A stretch of 64,000 nucleotides of DNA, taken from NCBI GenBank assembly GCA_030407505.1, contig JASDDH010000013.1, positions 1 to 64,000 of the forward strand, written 5' to 3'. Under the pieces are notes generated by a model. The model saw only the letters and a program-made list of their open reading frames with translations. It made no database searches and was not told where the DNA came from. Both the position numbers and the translations under genes were made by a program. Positions 18,606-27,027 of this stretch are shown in pieces (positions within the stretch are counted from its first letter, which is position 1; each line of letters starts with the position of its first letter). Source of the DNA: Planococcus sp. APC 4015. Lineage in GTDB: Bacteria > Actinomycetota > Actinomycetes > Actinomycetales > Microbacteriaceae.

Positions 18606-21161
18606 ATGCCCGAAGACTTCACCCCTCCCACCGGATCCGGCGCGGAAGACGGCTCGTTCGACGAGTTCCTCGCCCGGTATCTGGCGGGCGAGCGTTCGCG
18701 CGCAGAGCGCTCGATCGATCTCAGCCGATTCCTCAGCGCCCGCACGCAGGGCATCCTCCAGCGCGCCGGCCGGTTCGCCCTCGAACGCGGCCAGCGCGAA
18801 CTCGACGCGCTGCATGTGCTCCGCGTGCTCGTCGCCGAGGCGCCCGCGAGCGACGCGGTGGCGCGCATCGGGGGCGACCCGCGCGCGATCGCCGCCGCCG
18901 CCGAGGAGCGGCTGCCGGCCACGGGTCCCGCCGCCGACGTCGAGGGCGCCGTCGTGACGGCTTCCGTCCAGCGTGCGCTCTTCCACGCGTTCCAGGTGGC
19001 CCGCTCGTCGGGATCCACCTACGTCGACCCCGAGCACCTCTTCTTCGCGCTCGTGCTCGCCCAGGACACCCCCGCCGGCCAGGTGCTCGCCCGCGCCGGC
19101 GTGACGGCCGAAGCCCTCACCCAGAGCGCCCGCGAGACGGTGTCGCCCGAGGGTGTCGCCACCGAGACCCCGGATGCCGCGGCCTCGACGACCCCGCTGC
19201 TGGACCGCTTCGGCACCGATCTCACGGCTCTCGCCGAGCAGGGACGGCTCGACCCGGTGATCGGCCGTGCCGAAGAGATCGAGCAGACGATCGAGATCCT
19301 CAGCCGCCGCACGAAGAACAACCCCGTGCTGGTCGGCGAGGCCGGAGTCGGCAAGACGGCGATCGTCGAGGGCCTCGCCCGCGCGATCGTGTCGGGCGAC
19401 GTGCCCGAGCAGCTGCGCGGAAAGCGCGTCATCTCGCTCGACCTTCCGGGGATGCTCGCGGGAGCCCGCTACCGCGGCGACTTCGAGGAGCGGCTCACCG
19501 GCACGATGGACGAGATCGCCGCGCGCACGGGCGAGATCATCGTCTTCATCGACGAAGTGCACACCGTCGTGGGCGCGGGGGGTGCAGGAGACGGCGCGAT
19601 GGATGCGGGCAACATCCTCAAGCCGCGTCTCGCGCGCGGTGATCTGCACCTCGTCGGTGCGACCACGCTCAAGGAGTACCGCGTCGTCGAGAAGGACCCC
19701 GCTCTCGAGCGCCGCTTCCAGCCGGTCCGGGTGGGCGAGCCCTCTGTCGAGGACGCGGTGCTGATCCTGCAGGGCCTGAAGCCCGCATACGAGGAGCACC
19801 ACGCGATCGTCTACACGGATGCCGCACTCCGCGCCGCCGTCGAGCTCAGCGACCGCTACCTGACCGAGCGGGTGCTGCCAGACAAGGCCATCGACCTCAT
19901 CGACCAGGCGGGCGCGAGACTGCGACTGCGCCTGGGGGCGAAGACCGACGTGAGCGCGCTCATGGAGCGTCTCGCGGTGCTCGAGGCGGACAAGAACGCC
20001 GCCGTCTCGGGTGAGCACTACGAGGAGGCATCGCGCATCCGCGACGAGATCGCCGAGGTGCAGGCGAAGCTCGACGCCGCGACGGTCGGCGGCACCGTCG
20101 TCGGCGAAGCCGTCGTGGACGAGCCCGAGATCGCCGCCGTGATCAGCAGAGCCACCGGCATCCCCGTCACTCGGCTCACCGCGTCCGAGCGCGGGCGGCT
20201 CGCGGTGCTGGAGGACGAGCTGCACGCTCGTGTGGTCGGTCAGGACGACGCGGTCGCGGCCGTCGCGAAGGCCGTGCGCCGCAACCGCACCGGTATGGGC
20301 GACGCCCACCGGCCGGTGGGGTCGTTCCTCTTCCTCGGACCCACGGGGGTCGGCAAGACCGAGCTCGCCAAGGCCCTCGCGGGTTCGCTCTTCGACGACG
20401 ACACGGCGGTCATCCGCTTCGACATGAGCGAGTTCGGCGAGCGGCACACCGTGTCGCGGCTGGTCGGCGCCCCTCCGGGGTACGTCGGCTACGACGAGGC
20501 CGGTCAGCTCACCGAGCGCGTGCGTCGCAACCCGTACTCGATCGTGCTGTTCGACGAGATCGAGAAGGCTCACCCCGACGTGTTCAATCTGCTGCTCCAG
20601 GTGCTCGACGACGGTCGGCTGACCGACGGTCAGGGCCGGACGATCGACTTCCGCAACACCGTGATCGTGATGACCTCGAACCTCGGTTCCGAGTTCCTCG
20701 CGTCTCGCGGTGGCGCCATCGGCTTCCTGGCCGACGGCGGAGGCACCACGGGCTTCGGGTCGGAGAAGGATCTGCGCGACCGCGTCATGGCGAAGCTCCG
20801 CGAGGCGATGCGTCCCGAGTTCCTCAACCGCATCGACGAGATCGTGCTGTTCCGCAAGCTTGACAGGACGCAGCTGGAGAGCATCGTGCGGCTGCTCCTC
20901 GGGGCGACCGACCGCCGCCTGGCCGGGCGGGGGATCGCGCTGACCGTCTCGGACGCCGCCGTGCAGTGGCTGGCCGAGGAGGGCTACGAGCCCGAGTACG
21001 GCGCCCGGCCGCTGCGTCGCCTGATCCAGCGCGAGGTCGACGACCGGGTCGCCGATCTGCTGGTCGCGGGCGAGCTGGTCGACGACGGGGCGGTGACGGT
21101 GGATGCCGTCGACGGCGCCCTCGTCGTGGCATCCCGAACGACGGCCGCGATGGCCGCGTGA
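18606..21161 (+). CDS. ClpC-like AAA+ unfoldase, two ATPase modules, HAIR-controlled
   Basis: An 851-residue Hsp100 protein. It has a divergent Clp N domain, Walker A of module 1 GEAGVGKT at about 245-252, a short UVR-like coiled segment at about 451-482 in place of the long ClpB middle domain, Walker A of module 2 GPTGVGKT at about 578-585, and a C-terminal D2 small domain. AIGFLADG at about 704-711 lies where ClpA/ClpC carry the IGL/IGF loop that docks on ClpP, so a protease partner is likely. ATG 18606 is chosen because AGGAG (18592-18596) is well spaced from it but abuts the ATG at 18597. Heat-shock induction through HspR is inferred from the two HAIR sites. Confidence 0.85.
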   Translation: MPEDFTPPTGSGAEDGSFDEFLARYLAGERSRAERSIDLSRFLSARTQGILQRAGRFALERGQRELDALHVLRVLVAEAPASDAVARIGGDPRAIAAAAEERLPATGPAADVEGAVVTASVQRALFHAFQVARSSGSTYVDPEHLFFALVLAQDTPAGQVLARAGVTAEALTQSARETVSPEGVATETPDAAASTTPLLDRFGTDLTALAEQGRLDPVIGRAEEIEQTIEILSRRTKNNPVLVGEAGVGKTAIVEGLARAIVSGDVPEQLRGKRVISLDLPGMLAGARYRGDFEERLTGTMDEIAARTGEIIVFIDEVHTVVGAGGAGDGAMDAGNILKPRLARGDLHLVGATTLKEYRVVEKDPALERRFQPVRVGEPSVEDAVLILQGLKPAYEEHHAIVYTDAALRAAVELSDRYLTERVLPDKAIDLIDQAGARLRLRLGAKTDVSALMERLAVLEADKNAAVSGEHYEEASRIRDEIAEVQAKLDAATVGGTVVGEAVVDEPEIAAVISRATGIPVTRLTASERGRLAVLEDELHARVVGQDDAVAAVAKAVRRNRTGMGDAHRPVGSFLFLGPTGVGKTELAKALAGSLFDDDTAVIRFDMSEFGERHTVSRLVGAPPGYVGYDEAGQLTERVRRNPYSIVLFDEIEKAHPDVFNLLLQVLDDGRLTDGQGRTIDFRNTVIVMTSNLGSEFLASRGGAIGFLADGGGTTGFGSEKDLRDRVMAKLREAMRPEFLNRIDEIVLFRKLDRTQLESIVRLLLGATDRRLAGRGIALTVSDAAVQWLAEEGYEPEYGARPLRRLIQREVDDRVADLLVAGELVDDGAVTVDAVDGALVVASRTTAAMAA

Positions 21162-21259
21162 CGCCGTGCCGACGTCGGCGGGTACGACCTCCGGGTCGGT
21201 CCGCCGGCGTCGGCTCGCGCTCGCGGGCAGGATGACCGGGAGCGTGGGAGAGTGGAGGG

Positions 21260-22120
21260 ATGGTACGCATCGGCGCGATCTTCAACCCCTACGTCAACCC
21301 GCCCGAGGTCTTCCGCTCGTCGGTCCAGGCCGCTGAGGAGGCGGGGCTTCCCGAGCTGTGGCTCTGGGAGGACTGCTTCCGCCAATCGGGGTTCGCCGCG
21401 GCATCCGCCGCCCTGGCCTGGACGGACCACCTGATCGTCGGCATCGGGATCTCGCCCATGCCGCTGCGGAACGCGGCGATCACGGCGATGGAGATCGCGA
21501 CGATCGAGCGGCTCTTCCCCGGGCGGTTCCTTCCCGGGCTCGGGCATGGCGTGCTCGACTGGATGGGCCAGGCCGGCGCGCGGGTCGCATCGCCGCTGAC
21601 CCTCATGCGCGAATACGTGCCCGCCGTGCGCTCGCTGCTCGCGGGTGATGAGGTGACCGTCGTCGGGCGCTACGTCACGCTCGATGCCGTGCAGCTCGCG
21701 TCGCCGCCCTCCGCGGCTCCGCGGGTCTACGCTGCGGCGGAGGGCCCGAAGACCCTGCACCTGAGCGGCGAGGTCGCCGACGGCACGGTGCTCGACCGCC
21801 ATCGCACTCCCGACGAGATCGCCGTCCAGGTCGCCGCCGTGCGCGCGGAGCGCGCCGGTCGCGACGGAGCCCACGACATCGTGGCCTACATCAGTGCGGC
21901 GTTCGGTGCGGGCGGTGAGGAGCGCGTGCGCGCGGAGTACCCTGACCGCTCCGCCGACGGACGGGGCCTGTGGGGATCGCCCGACGACGTCGCCGAAGGG
22001 GCGCGTGCCTTCTTCGACGCCGGTGTCGATTCTCTCGTGCTGCTGCCGGTCGGCGATGAGCCGGACCTCGCAGGCTTCTACGCCCGCGCCGGCGAGGCCG
22101 CCCGGCTGGTGGCGGGGTGA
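21260..22120 (+). CDS. LLM-class flavin-dependent oxidoreductase
   Basis: A 286-residue luciferase-like monooxygenase TIM-barrel protein. It shows the N-terminal GAIFNPYVNPPEVFRSSVQ strand-helix, GIGISPMPLRN, a GRFLPGLGHG region and a C-terminal GSPDDVAEGARAFFDAGVD segment typical of the F420- or FMN-dependent family. Substrate and cofactor choice are unknown. GAGAGTGGAGGG before ATG 21260 may act as Shine-Dalgarno or as a degenerate -10. The stop overlaps the GTG start of the DoxX-like gene as GTGA, so the two are one operon. Confidence 0.83.
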   Translation: MVRIGAIFNPYVNPPEVFRSSVQAAEEAGLPELWLWEDCFRQSGFAAASAALAWTDHLIVGIGISPMPLRNAAITAMEIATIERLFPGRFLPGLGHGVLDWMGQAGARVASPLTLMREYVPAVRSLLAGDEVTVVGRYVTLDAVQLASPPSAAPRVYAAAEGPKTLHLSGEVADGTVLDRHRTPDEIAVQVAAVRAERAGRDGAHDIVAYISAAFGAGGEERVRAEYPDRSADGRGLWGSPDDVAEGARAFFDAGVDSLVLLPVGDEPDLAGFYARAGEAARLVAG

Positions 22121-22506
22121 GCGTCGTGCGCGCGATCGCGCGCTGTGCGCTGGCCGCCCTGCTGGTGTTCGCCGGCGTCTCCCACCTGACGTGGGGTCGC
22201 CGCGGCTACCGCATCGTCGTTCCGGACTGGGCGACGAGACTGCTGCGCACCGACAAGGACATGATCGTCGTGGCCTCGGGTGCCGTCGAGGTGATGCTCG
22301 GGGCGGCGCTCGTGGCCCTCCCGCGCGATCGCCCGCGCATCGGCTGGATCGTCGGGGCATTCTTCGTCGCCGTGCTGCCGGGGAACGTGCACCAGTGGAG
22401 GACCCGACGCGACGCGCCGCTGATGCGCACCGACCGGGCGCGGTTCGTCCGCCTGCTGCTGCAGCCGGTGCTCGTGGCGTGGGCGGTCTGGTCGACCGCG
22501 CGCTGA
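22117..22506 (+). CDS. DoxX-like four-helix membrane protein (copy 2)
   Basis: A 129-residue paralogue of the protein at 14974-15351. It shares FAGVSHLTWGRR, VVASGAVEVMLGAALVALP, FFVAVLPGN and a C-terminal RLLLQPVLVAWA helix, in the same order. It is translationally coupled to the flavin-dependent oxidoreductase through a GTGA overlap, which hints at a redox-linked role, though this is inference. A perfect 19-bp palindrome follows within 45 bp. Confidence 0.75.
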   Translation: MSVVRAIARCALAALLVFAGVSHLTWGRRGYRIVVPDWATRLLRTDKDMIVVASGAVEVMLGAALVALPRDRPRIGWIVGAFFVAVLPGNVHQWRTRRDAPLMRTDRARFVRLLLQPVLVAWAVWSTAR

Positions 22507-22531
22507 CCGCCGGTCATTCGGCCGGACCACG

Positions 22532-22550
22532 ACCGGTGTCCGACACCGGT
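22532..22550. promoter_or_regulatory. Perfect 19-bp palindrome upstream of ligB
   Basis: ACCGGTGTC-C-GACACCGGT is a perfect inverted repeat about a single central C. It ends 2 bp before CAGAGT (22553-22558), which is 6 nt from the ligB ATG, so it would cover the -35 side of that promoter. With only 1-3 nt of loop it is a poor hairpin and a better protein-binding site. Confidence 0.55.
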
Positions 22551-22564
22551 GGCAGAGTGGGGGG

Positions 22565-24088
22565 ATGCTCCTCTCGCGACTCGTATCGACGACGGATGCC
22601 GTGGCCGCCACGTCGTCGCGCCTGGCCAAGGTCGCCGCGCTCGCCGCGCTGCTGGTCGACCTCGACGCGGCCGAGATCCCGGTCGCGGTGGGCTTCCTGG
22701 TCGCGAAGCCCCGACAGGGGCGCATCGGCGTCGGTTGGCGGGGTCTGGCCACGCTCGACGTCGACCACGCCGCCGAACCCGTCCTGACCCTGGGTGACGT
22801 GGACGAGGCCCTCTCCGGTCTCGCCGATGCGGCGGGCCGGGGCTCGGCGGGGACGCGCAGCACCGCCCTCGACTCGCTCGCGCGGCGGGCGACGGCATCC
22901 GAATGGGACTTCGTCAGCCGCGTGATCCGCGGCGAACTGCGCACGGGTGCCCTCGAAGGCGTGCTCGTCGACGCCGTCGCGAAGGCGTCGGAGCAGCCCG
23001 TCGCCGTCGTTCGGCGGGCCGCGATGCTCTCGGGCGATCTCGGCGAGACCGCCCGCGTCGCGCTCACCGAGCCCGCCGGGTCGCTCGAGGCCGTGCGGCT
23101 CGTCGTGGGGCGACCGGTGCAGCCGATGCTCGCGTCGACGGCCGCGAGCGTGGGCGAGGCGTTCACGACGGCCGGCGGCGCCGCGTCGGTCGAGTACAAG
23201 CTCGACGGGGCGCGCATCCAGGTGCACCGGGACGGCGATGACGTGCACGTCTACACGCGCACGCTCGCCGACATCACCCATCGTGTGCCCGAGATCGTCA
23301 AGGTCGTGCGGGGCTTCGCGGCCGGCCGGGTCATCCTGGACGGCGAGACCCTGTCGCTCGATGAAGACGGCGCTCCGCGGCCGTTCCAGGACACGATGGC
23401 CCGCTTCGGCTCCGAGGGTGCGGCGACGATCGCGCTGCGACCGTGGTTCTTCGACATCCTGCACGTCGACGGTCGCGATCTGCTCGACGAGCCGTTGGCC
23501 GTGCGCCTCGCCGAGCTCGCGCGGGTCGCCGGTGACACGCGCATCCCCGGGGTGGTCACGGACGACCCCGCCGAAGCCGAGCAGTTCGCCGCCGCGGCGC
23601 TCGCCGCGGGGCACGAAGGAGTGATGGTCAAAGGTCTCGACGCCCCGTACGCCGCCGGGCGGCGGGGCGCATCGTGGTTGAAGGTCAAGCCGGTGCTCAC
23701 GTTCGACCTCGTCGTGCTCGCGGTCGAATGGGGTTCGGGTCGCCGCACCGGCATGCTGTCGAACCTGCACCTGGGTGCCCTCGACCCCGACGGGGAGTTC
23801 GGAGAACCGGGCGGGTTCGTGATGGTGGGCAAGACCTTCAAGGGCCTGACCGACGAGCTCCTGCGCTGGCAGACGGCCCACTTCCCGACGATCGAGACGC
23901 ACCGCACCGGGTACGCCGTGCACGTGCGTCCCGAGACCGTCGTAGAGATCGCGATCGACGGCGTGCAGCGATCGACGCGGTACCCCGGCGGCGTCGCGCT
24001 GCGCTTCGCGCGGGTGAAGGGCTATCGCTCCGACAAGACGGCGGGCGAGGCCGATACGATCCAGACGCTGCGCGCCCTTCTGCGATGA
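22565..24088 (+). CDS. ligB: ATP-dependent DNA ligase (LigB type)
   Basis: A 507-residue single-subunit ATP-dependent ligase: N-terminal DNA-binding domain, adenylation domain with the KxDG nucleophile at Lys212 (YKLDGARIQ), GETLSLDEDG and EGVMVKG motifs, then the OB-fold with WLKVKP and the final RYPGGVALRFARVKGYR signature. Length and layout match mycobacterial LigB, a non-essential ligase distinct from LigD. The next gene begins within its stop codon (ATGA), so it is co-transcribed with a sirtuin. Confidence 0.93.
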   Translation: MLLSRLVSTTDAVAATSSRLAKVAALAALLVDLDAAEIPVAVGFLVAKPRQGRIGVGWRGLATLDVDHAAEPVLTLGDVDEALSGLADAAGRGSAGTRSTALDSLARRATASEWDFVSRVIRGELRTGALEGVLVDAVAKASEQPVAVVRRAAMLSGDLGETARVALTEPAGSLEAVRLVVGRPVQPMLASTAASVGEAFTTAGGAASVEYKLDGARIQVHRDGDDVHVYTRTLADITHRVPEIVKVVRGFAAGRVILDGETLSLDEDGAPRPFQDTMARFGSEGAATIALRPWFFDILHVDGRDLLDEPLAVRLAELARVAGDTRIPGVVTDDPAEAEQFAAAALAAGHEGVMVKGLDAPYAAGRRGASWLKVKPVLTFDLVVLAVEWGSGRRTGMLSNLHLGALDPDGEFGEPGGFVMVGKTFKGLTDELLRWQTAHFPTIETHRTGYAVHVRPETVVEIAIDGVQRSTRYPGGVALRFARVKGYRSDKTAGEADTIQTLRALLR

Positions 24089-24780
24089 CGCGCATCGTCG
24101 TGCTCACCGGTGCGGGGATCTCGGCCGAGAGCGGGCTGCGCACGTTCCGCGACGGGGGAGGCCTGTGGGAGGGTCACGACGTCGAGGCGGTGGCGACGCC
24201 CGAGGGATTCGAGCGCGACCCCGATCTGGTGCTGCGGTTCTACGACGATCGGCGGCGGGGTGCCGCATCCGCTTCGCCGAACACCGCGCATCGCGCACTC
24301 GCGCAGCTCGAGGATGGGATCGGCGACGACCTGCTGATCGTGACGCAGAACGTCGACGATCTGCACGAGCGCGCGGGCACGCGACGCCTCGTTCACATGC
24401 ACGGTGAGCTCGCCCGCGCGCTGTGCCTCGCATGCGGCGCGCGGCCCGACTGGCACCGCGACCTGATCGACCGGCCCCCGTGTCCTGCGTGCGGGCAGCG
24501 TGCGCTGCGCCCCGACGTGGTCTGGTTCGGCGAGGTGCCGTACGGCCTCGACATCATTGAGCGGGCCGTCATCGCGTGCGACGTCTTCGTGTCGATCGGC
24601 ACGTCGGGCGCCGTCTACCCCGCCGCCGGATACGCGGCGCTGGCGTCGGCATCCGGCGCGCGCACGGTGGAGCTCAACCTCGAGCCGTCGGCGGCCGACG
24701 TGCCCTTCGACGACCCGCGCGTCGGTCGGGCGAGCGACCTCGTCCCGGCGTGGGTCGATGAGATGCTCTGCGCGCGCTGA
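24085..24780 (+). CDS. cobB: NAD-dependent protein deacylase, sirtuin family (CobB type)
   Basis: A 231-residue class III sirtuin. It has the NAD loop GAGISAESGLRTFR, TQNVDDLHERAG, catalytic His in HMHGE, and a zinc site of two Cys pairs (CLACG and CPACG). FYDDRRR carries the Tyr-x2-Arg pair that recognises succinyl or malonyl lysine in CobB and SIRT5, so desuccinylation as well as deacetylation is likely. It overlaps ligB by 4 bp. Pairing a ligase with a deacylase might mean control by acylation, but that is speculation. Confidence 0.9.
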   Translation: MTRIVVLTGAGISAESGLRTFRDGGGLWEGHDVEAVATPEGFERDPDLVLRFYDDRRRGAASASPNTAHRALAQLEDGIGDDLLIVTQNVDDLHERAGTRRLVHMHGELARALCLACGARPDWHRDLIDRPPCPACGQRALRPDVVWFGEVPYGLDIIERAVIACDVFVSIGTSGAVYPAAGYAALASASGARTVELNLEPSAADVPFDDPRVGRASDLVPAWVDEMLCAR

Positions 24781-24792
24781 CGCGACGGACGA

Positions 24793-24833
24793 CGAAGGCG
24801 CCGAGCCGCGGCATCCGCAGCTCGGCGCCTTCG
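24793..24833. terminator. Bidirectional terminator between cobB and the sugar ABC permease
   Basis: CGAAGGCGCCGAGC (24793-24806) pairs perfectly with GCTCGGCGCCTTCG (24820-24833) across a 13-nt loop: a 14-bp stem between convergent genes. Confidence 0.9.
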
Positions 24834-24844
24834 CCAGGGTTCGG

Positions 24845-26113
24845 TCAGGTGCGCATCGCACCGCCGGACCGCAGACGCGAGAGCGCGTCGACGGTCGCGG
24901 CGAGGATCAGCACGCCGCCGGTGACCAGCAGGTTGATGCCGGCCGGCAGGTTGAGCAGTCCGAGACCGTTCGTGATGACGGCGATCACCATCGCGCCGAT
25001 CGCGGCGTGCATGAGCCGGCCGCGTCCGCCGAACAGGCTGACGCCGCCGACGACCGCCGCGGCGACGCCGCTGAGGACGATGTCGCGGCCGACCGTCGCA
25101 TCGACCGAACCGACGCGCGCGACGCTGAAGAGCATGGCGGCGACGGCGAGCGACGAGCAGATCACGAACGCCCACCACTTGACCCAGCGGACCTTCACGC
25201 CCGAGCGGCGTGCGGCCTCGGCGTTGCCGCCGATCGCGTAGATGTAGCGGCCGAACTTCGTGCGATCGAGCACGAACGTGCCGAGCCAGAGGATCACGAG
25301 CACGACCGGCACGATGAGCGGTACACCCGCGACCTCGTTGACCGACTGTCCGCGGTTCTGGTTGAGCACGAAGACGAACGCGCCGCCGAGCACCGCGATC
25401 ACGGCGAGCTTGATGAACACGAGCGAGATCGCACGGTTGGGCACGCCCGCACGACTGCGGCGGGCGCGGTCCCAGAACGACGTACCGGCCGACACCGCGA
25501 GGATGACGACGAGCATGACCCAGCCGCCCCACACGGGCAGGTTGCCGTTCTGCAGCGCGATCAGCTCGGGGACCTCGATGCGGAAGAGCCCGCCCGGGCC
25601 GATCACGACCAGCGCGAGGCCCTGGTAGCCCAGGAACAGGCCCAGCGTCACGACGAACGAGGGAATCCCGATCCTCGCGACGAAGAAGCCGATGATCGCG
25701 CCGGTGAGGAAGCCGAAGCCGAAGCCGAGCAGCAGAGCGAGGGGCCAGGGGACGCCGAACTGCGCGTTCAGCACGACGAAGAGCGCCATTCCCACGCCAC
25801 CGGTGACACCGGCCGACAGGTCGATCTCGCCCAGCAGCAGCACGAAGACGAGCGCCATGCCGAGCACGACCAGCGGCGCCGCCTGGTTGAGCAGGTTCGC
25901 GAAGTTGCGTTCGGTGAGGAAGAAGGGGCTCAGGGCCGTGAAGAGTCCGCCGAGCACGACGAGACCGCCGACGGCGGGCAGGACGCCCATGTCGCCGCCG
26001 CGCACGCGCGACCACCAGGCTTCGACCTGGTCGCGCAGACCGCCTTCGACCCCGCTGCCGATGAGGTCGCCTGCGACGGGGCTCGGTGCCGCCTCGGTGG
26101 TGCTGCCGGTCAC
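24845..26113 (-). CDS. Sugar ABC transporter permease (XylH/RbsC type), system 1
   Basis: A 422-residue inner-membrane permease with about ten hydrophobic spans, the EIDLSAGVTGG motif (the binding-protein-dependent transport signature LSVG-like segment) and GGVSLFGGRGR near the C terminus, as in XylH and RbsC. It would form the channel for a pentose or similar monosaccharide. The start is GTG 26113, overlapping the stop of the ATPase gene as GTGA. The extra soluble loop between mid spans (SFWDRARRSRAGVPNR) resembles xylose-type permeases. Confidence 0.88.
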   Translation of the reverse strand: MTGSTTEAAPSPVAGDLIGSGVEGGLRDQVEAWWSRVRGGDMGVLPAVGGLVVLGGLFTALSPFFLTERNFANLLNQAAPLVVLGMALVFVLLLGEIDLSAGVTGGVGMALFVVLNAQFGVPWPLALLLGFGFGFLTGAIIGFFVARIGIPSFVVTLGLFLGYQGLALVVIGPGGLFRIEVPELIALQNGNLPVWGGWVMLVVILAVSAGTSFWDRARRSRAGVPNRAISLVFIKLAVIAVLGGAFVFVLNQNRGQSVNEVAGVPLIVPVVLVILWLGTFVLDRTKFGRYIYAIGGNAEAARRSGVKVRWVKWWAFVICSSLAVAAMLFSVARVGSVDATVGRDIVLSGVAAAVVGGVSLFGGRGRLMHAAIGAMVIAVITNGLGLLNLPAGINLLVTGGVLILAATVDALSRLRSGGAMRT

Positions 26114-26913
26114 TCTGCGCCTCCCGTGGCGATCGTGGTGGTGCCGATGAGCTCGACGCCCATCGTCTTGGTTCCGGTGATGTAGCCCACGACGTCGTCG
26201 CGCGTGGTGTCGGCGACGTTGATCTGCGCGACCATCTGGCCCAGGTACAGCACGGCGATGTCGTCGGCCACCTCGAACACGTCGGCGAGGTTGTGGCTGA
26301 TGATGACGACGGCGACGCCCTGGTCGGAGAGCCGCTTGACCAGGTTGAGCACCTGTTCGGTCTGGGCGACTCCGAGCGCGGCTGTCGGCTCGTCGAGGAT
26401 CACGACGCGCGCCTTCTTGAGCACGGCGCGGGCGATCGCGACGGTCTGCCGCTGCCCGCCCGACAGCGACGACACCTTCTGGCGCACGGACTTGACGGTG
26501 CGCACCGAGAGGCTGCGGAGGGTGTCGGACGCGTCCTTCTCCATGCGGCCCTCGTCGAAGGTGCCGAACGTGAGCTCCTCGCGGCCGAGGAACATGTTCT
26601 GGACGATGTCGAGGTTGTCGCACAGGGCGAGGTCCTGGTAGACGACCTCGATGCCCAGGGCTGCGGCGTCGCGGGGCGCGTTCAGGTCGCGGTGCACGCC
26701 GTCGATGAGGACTTCGCCCTCGTCATACGGCTGCACACCCGCGAGACCCTTGATGAGCGTGGACTTGCCCGCGCCGTTGTCGCCCACGAGGGCGGTGACC
26801 TTGCCGGGCCGGACCTTGAGGTCGACGCCCTTCAGGACGGTGACGGGGCCGAAGGACTTCTTTACGCCGACCAGTTGGATGATCGGCTCGGTGCCGGAGT
26901 TCGTTTCTGACAT
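26110..26913 (-). CDS. Sugar ABC transporter ATP-binding protein, single domain, system 1
   Basis: A 267-residue ATPase with Walker A GDNGAGKST, Q-loop YQDLALCDNLD, signature LSGGQRQ, Walker B VVILDEPTAALG and the switch His in IISHN. Most ribose/xylose ATPases are tandem double-domain proteins of about 500 residues. This one is single, like FrcA, so it must homodimerise. The order binding protein, ATPase, permease on the minus strand fits one operon. A stem-loop at 26981-27012 separates it from the binding-protein gene. Confidence 0.88.
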   Translation of the reverse strand: MSETNSGTEPIIQLVGVKKSFGPVTVLKGVDLKVRPGKVTALVGDNGAGKSTLIKGLAGVQPYDEGEVLIDGVHRDLNAPRDAAALGIEVVYQDLALCDNLDIVQNMFLGREELTFGTFDEGRMEKDASDTLRSLSVRTVKSVRQKVSSLSGGQRQTVAIARAVLKKARVVILDEPTAALGVAQTEQVLNLVKRLSDQGVAVVIISHNLADVFEVADDIAVLYLGQMVAQINVADTTRDDVVGYITGTKTMGVELIGTTTIATGGAE

Positions 26914-26980
26914 GCTCGCTTCCTTGCGATCGGGGGCTGCCTACCGCGAAGGGTAGACCTGTATCCCCGGGGGGTGGGGA

Positions 26981-27012
26981 GGGGCGCCGTGTCGCATTCG
27001 ACACGGCGCCCC
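26981..27012 (-). terminator. Intra-operon stem-loop after the system 1 binding-protein gene
   Basis: GGGGCGCCGTGTCG (26981-26994) pairs perfectly with CGACACGGCGCCCC (26999-27012) across a 4-nt loop. It starts 16 bp after the binding-protein stop and lies before the ATPase gene, so it probably attenuates or stabilises the 5' message. Confidence 0.85.
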
Positions 27013-27027
27013 CCTGGTCATCGCGGA

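Noticed and set aside
22532..22550. Rho-independent terminator of the oxidoreductase-DoxX operon
   Set aside because: The palindrome leaves only 1-3 nt for a loop and has no T-tract, so an operator is more plausible.
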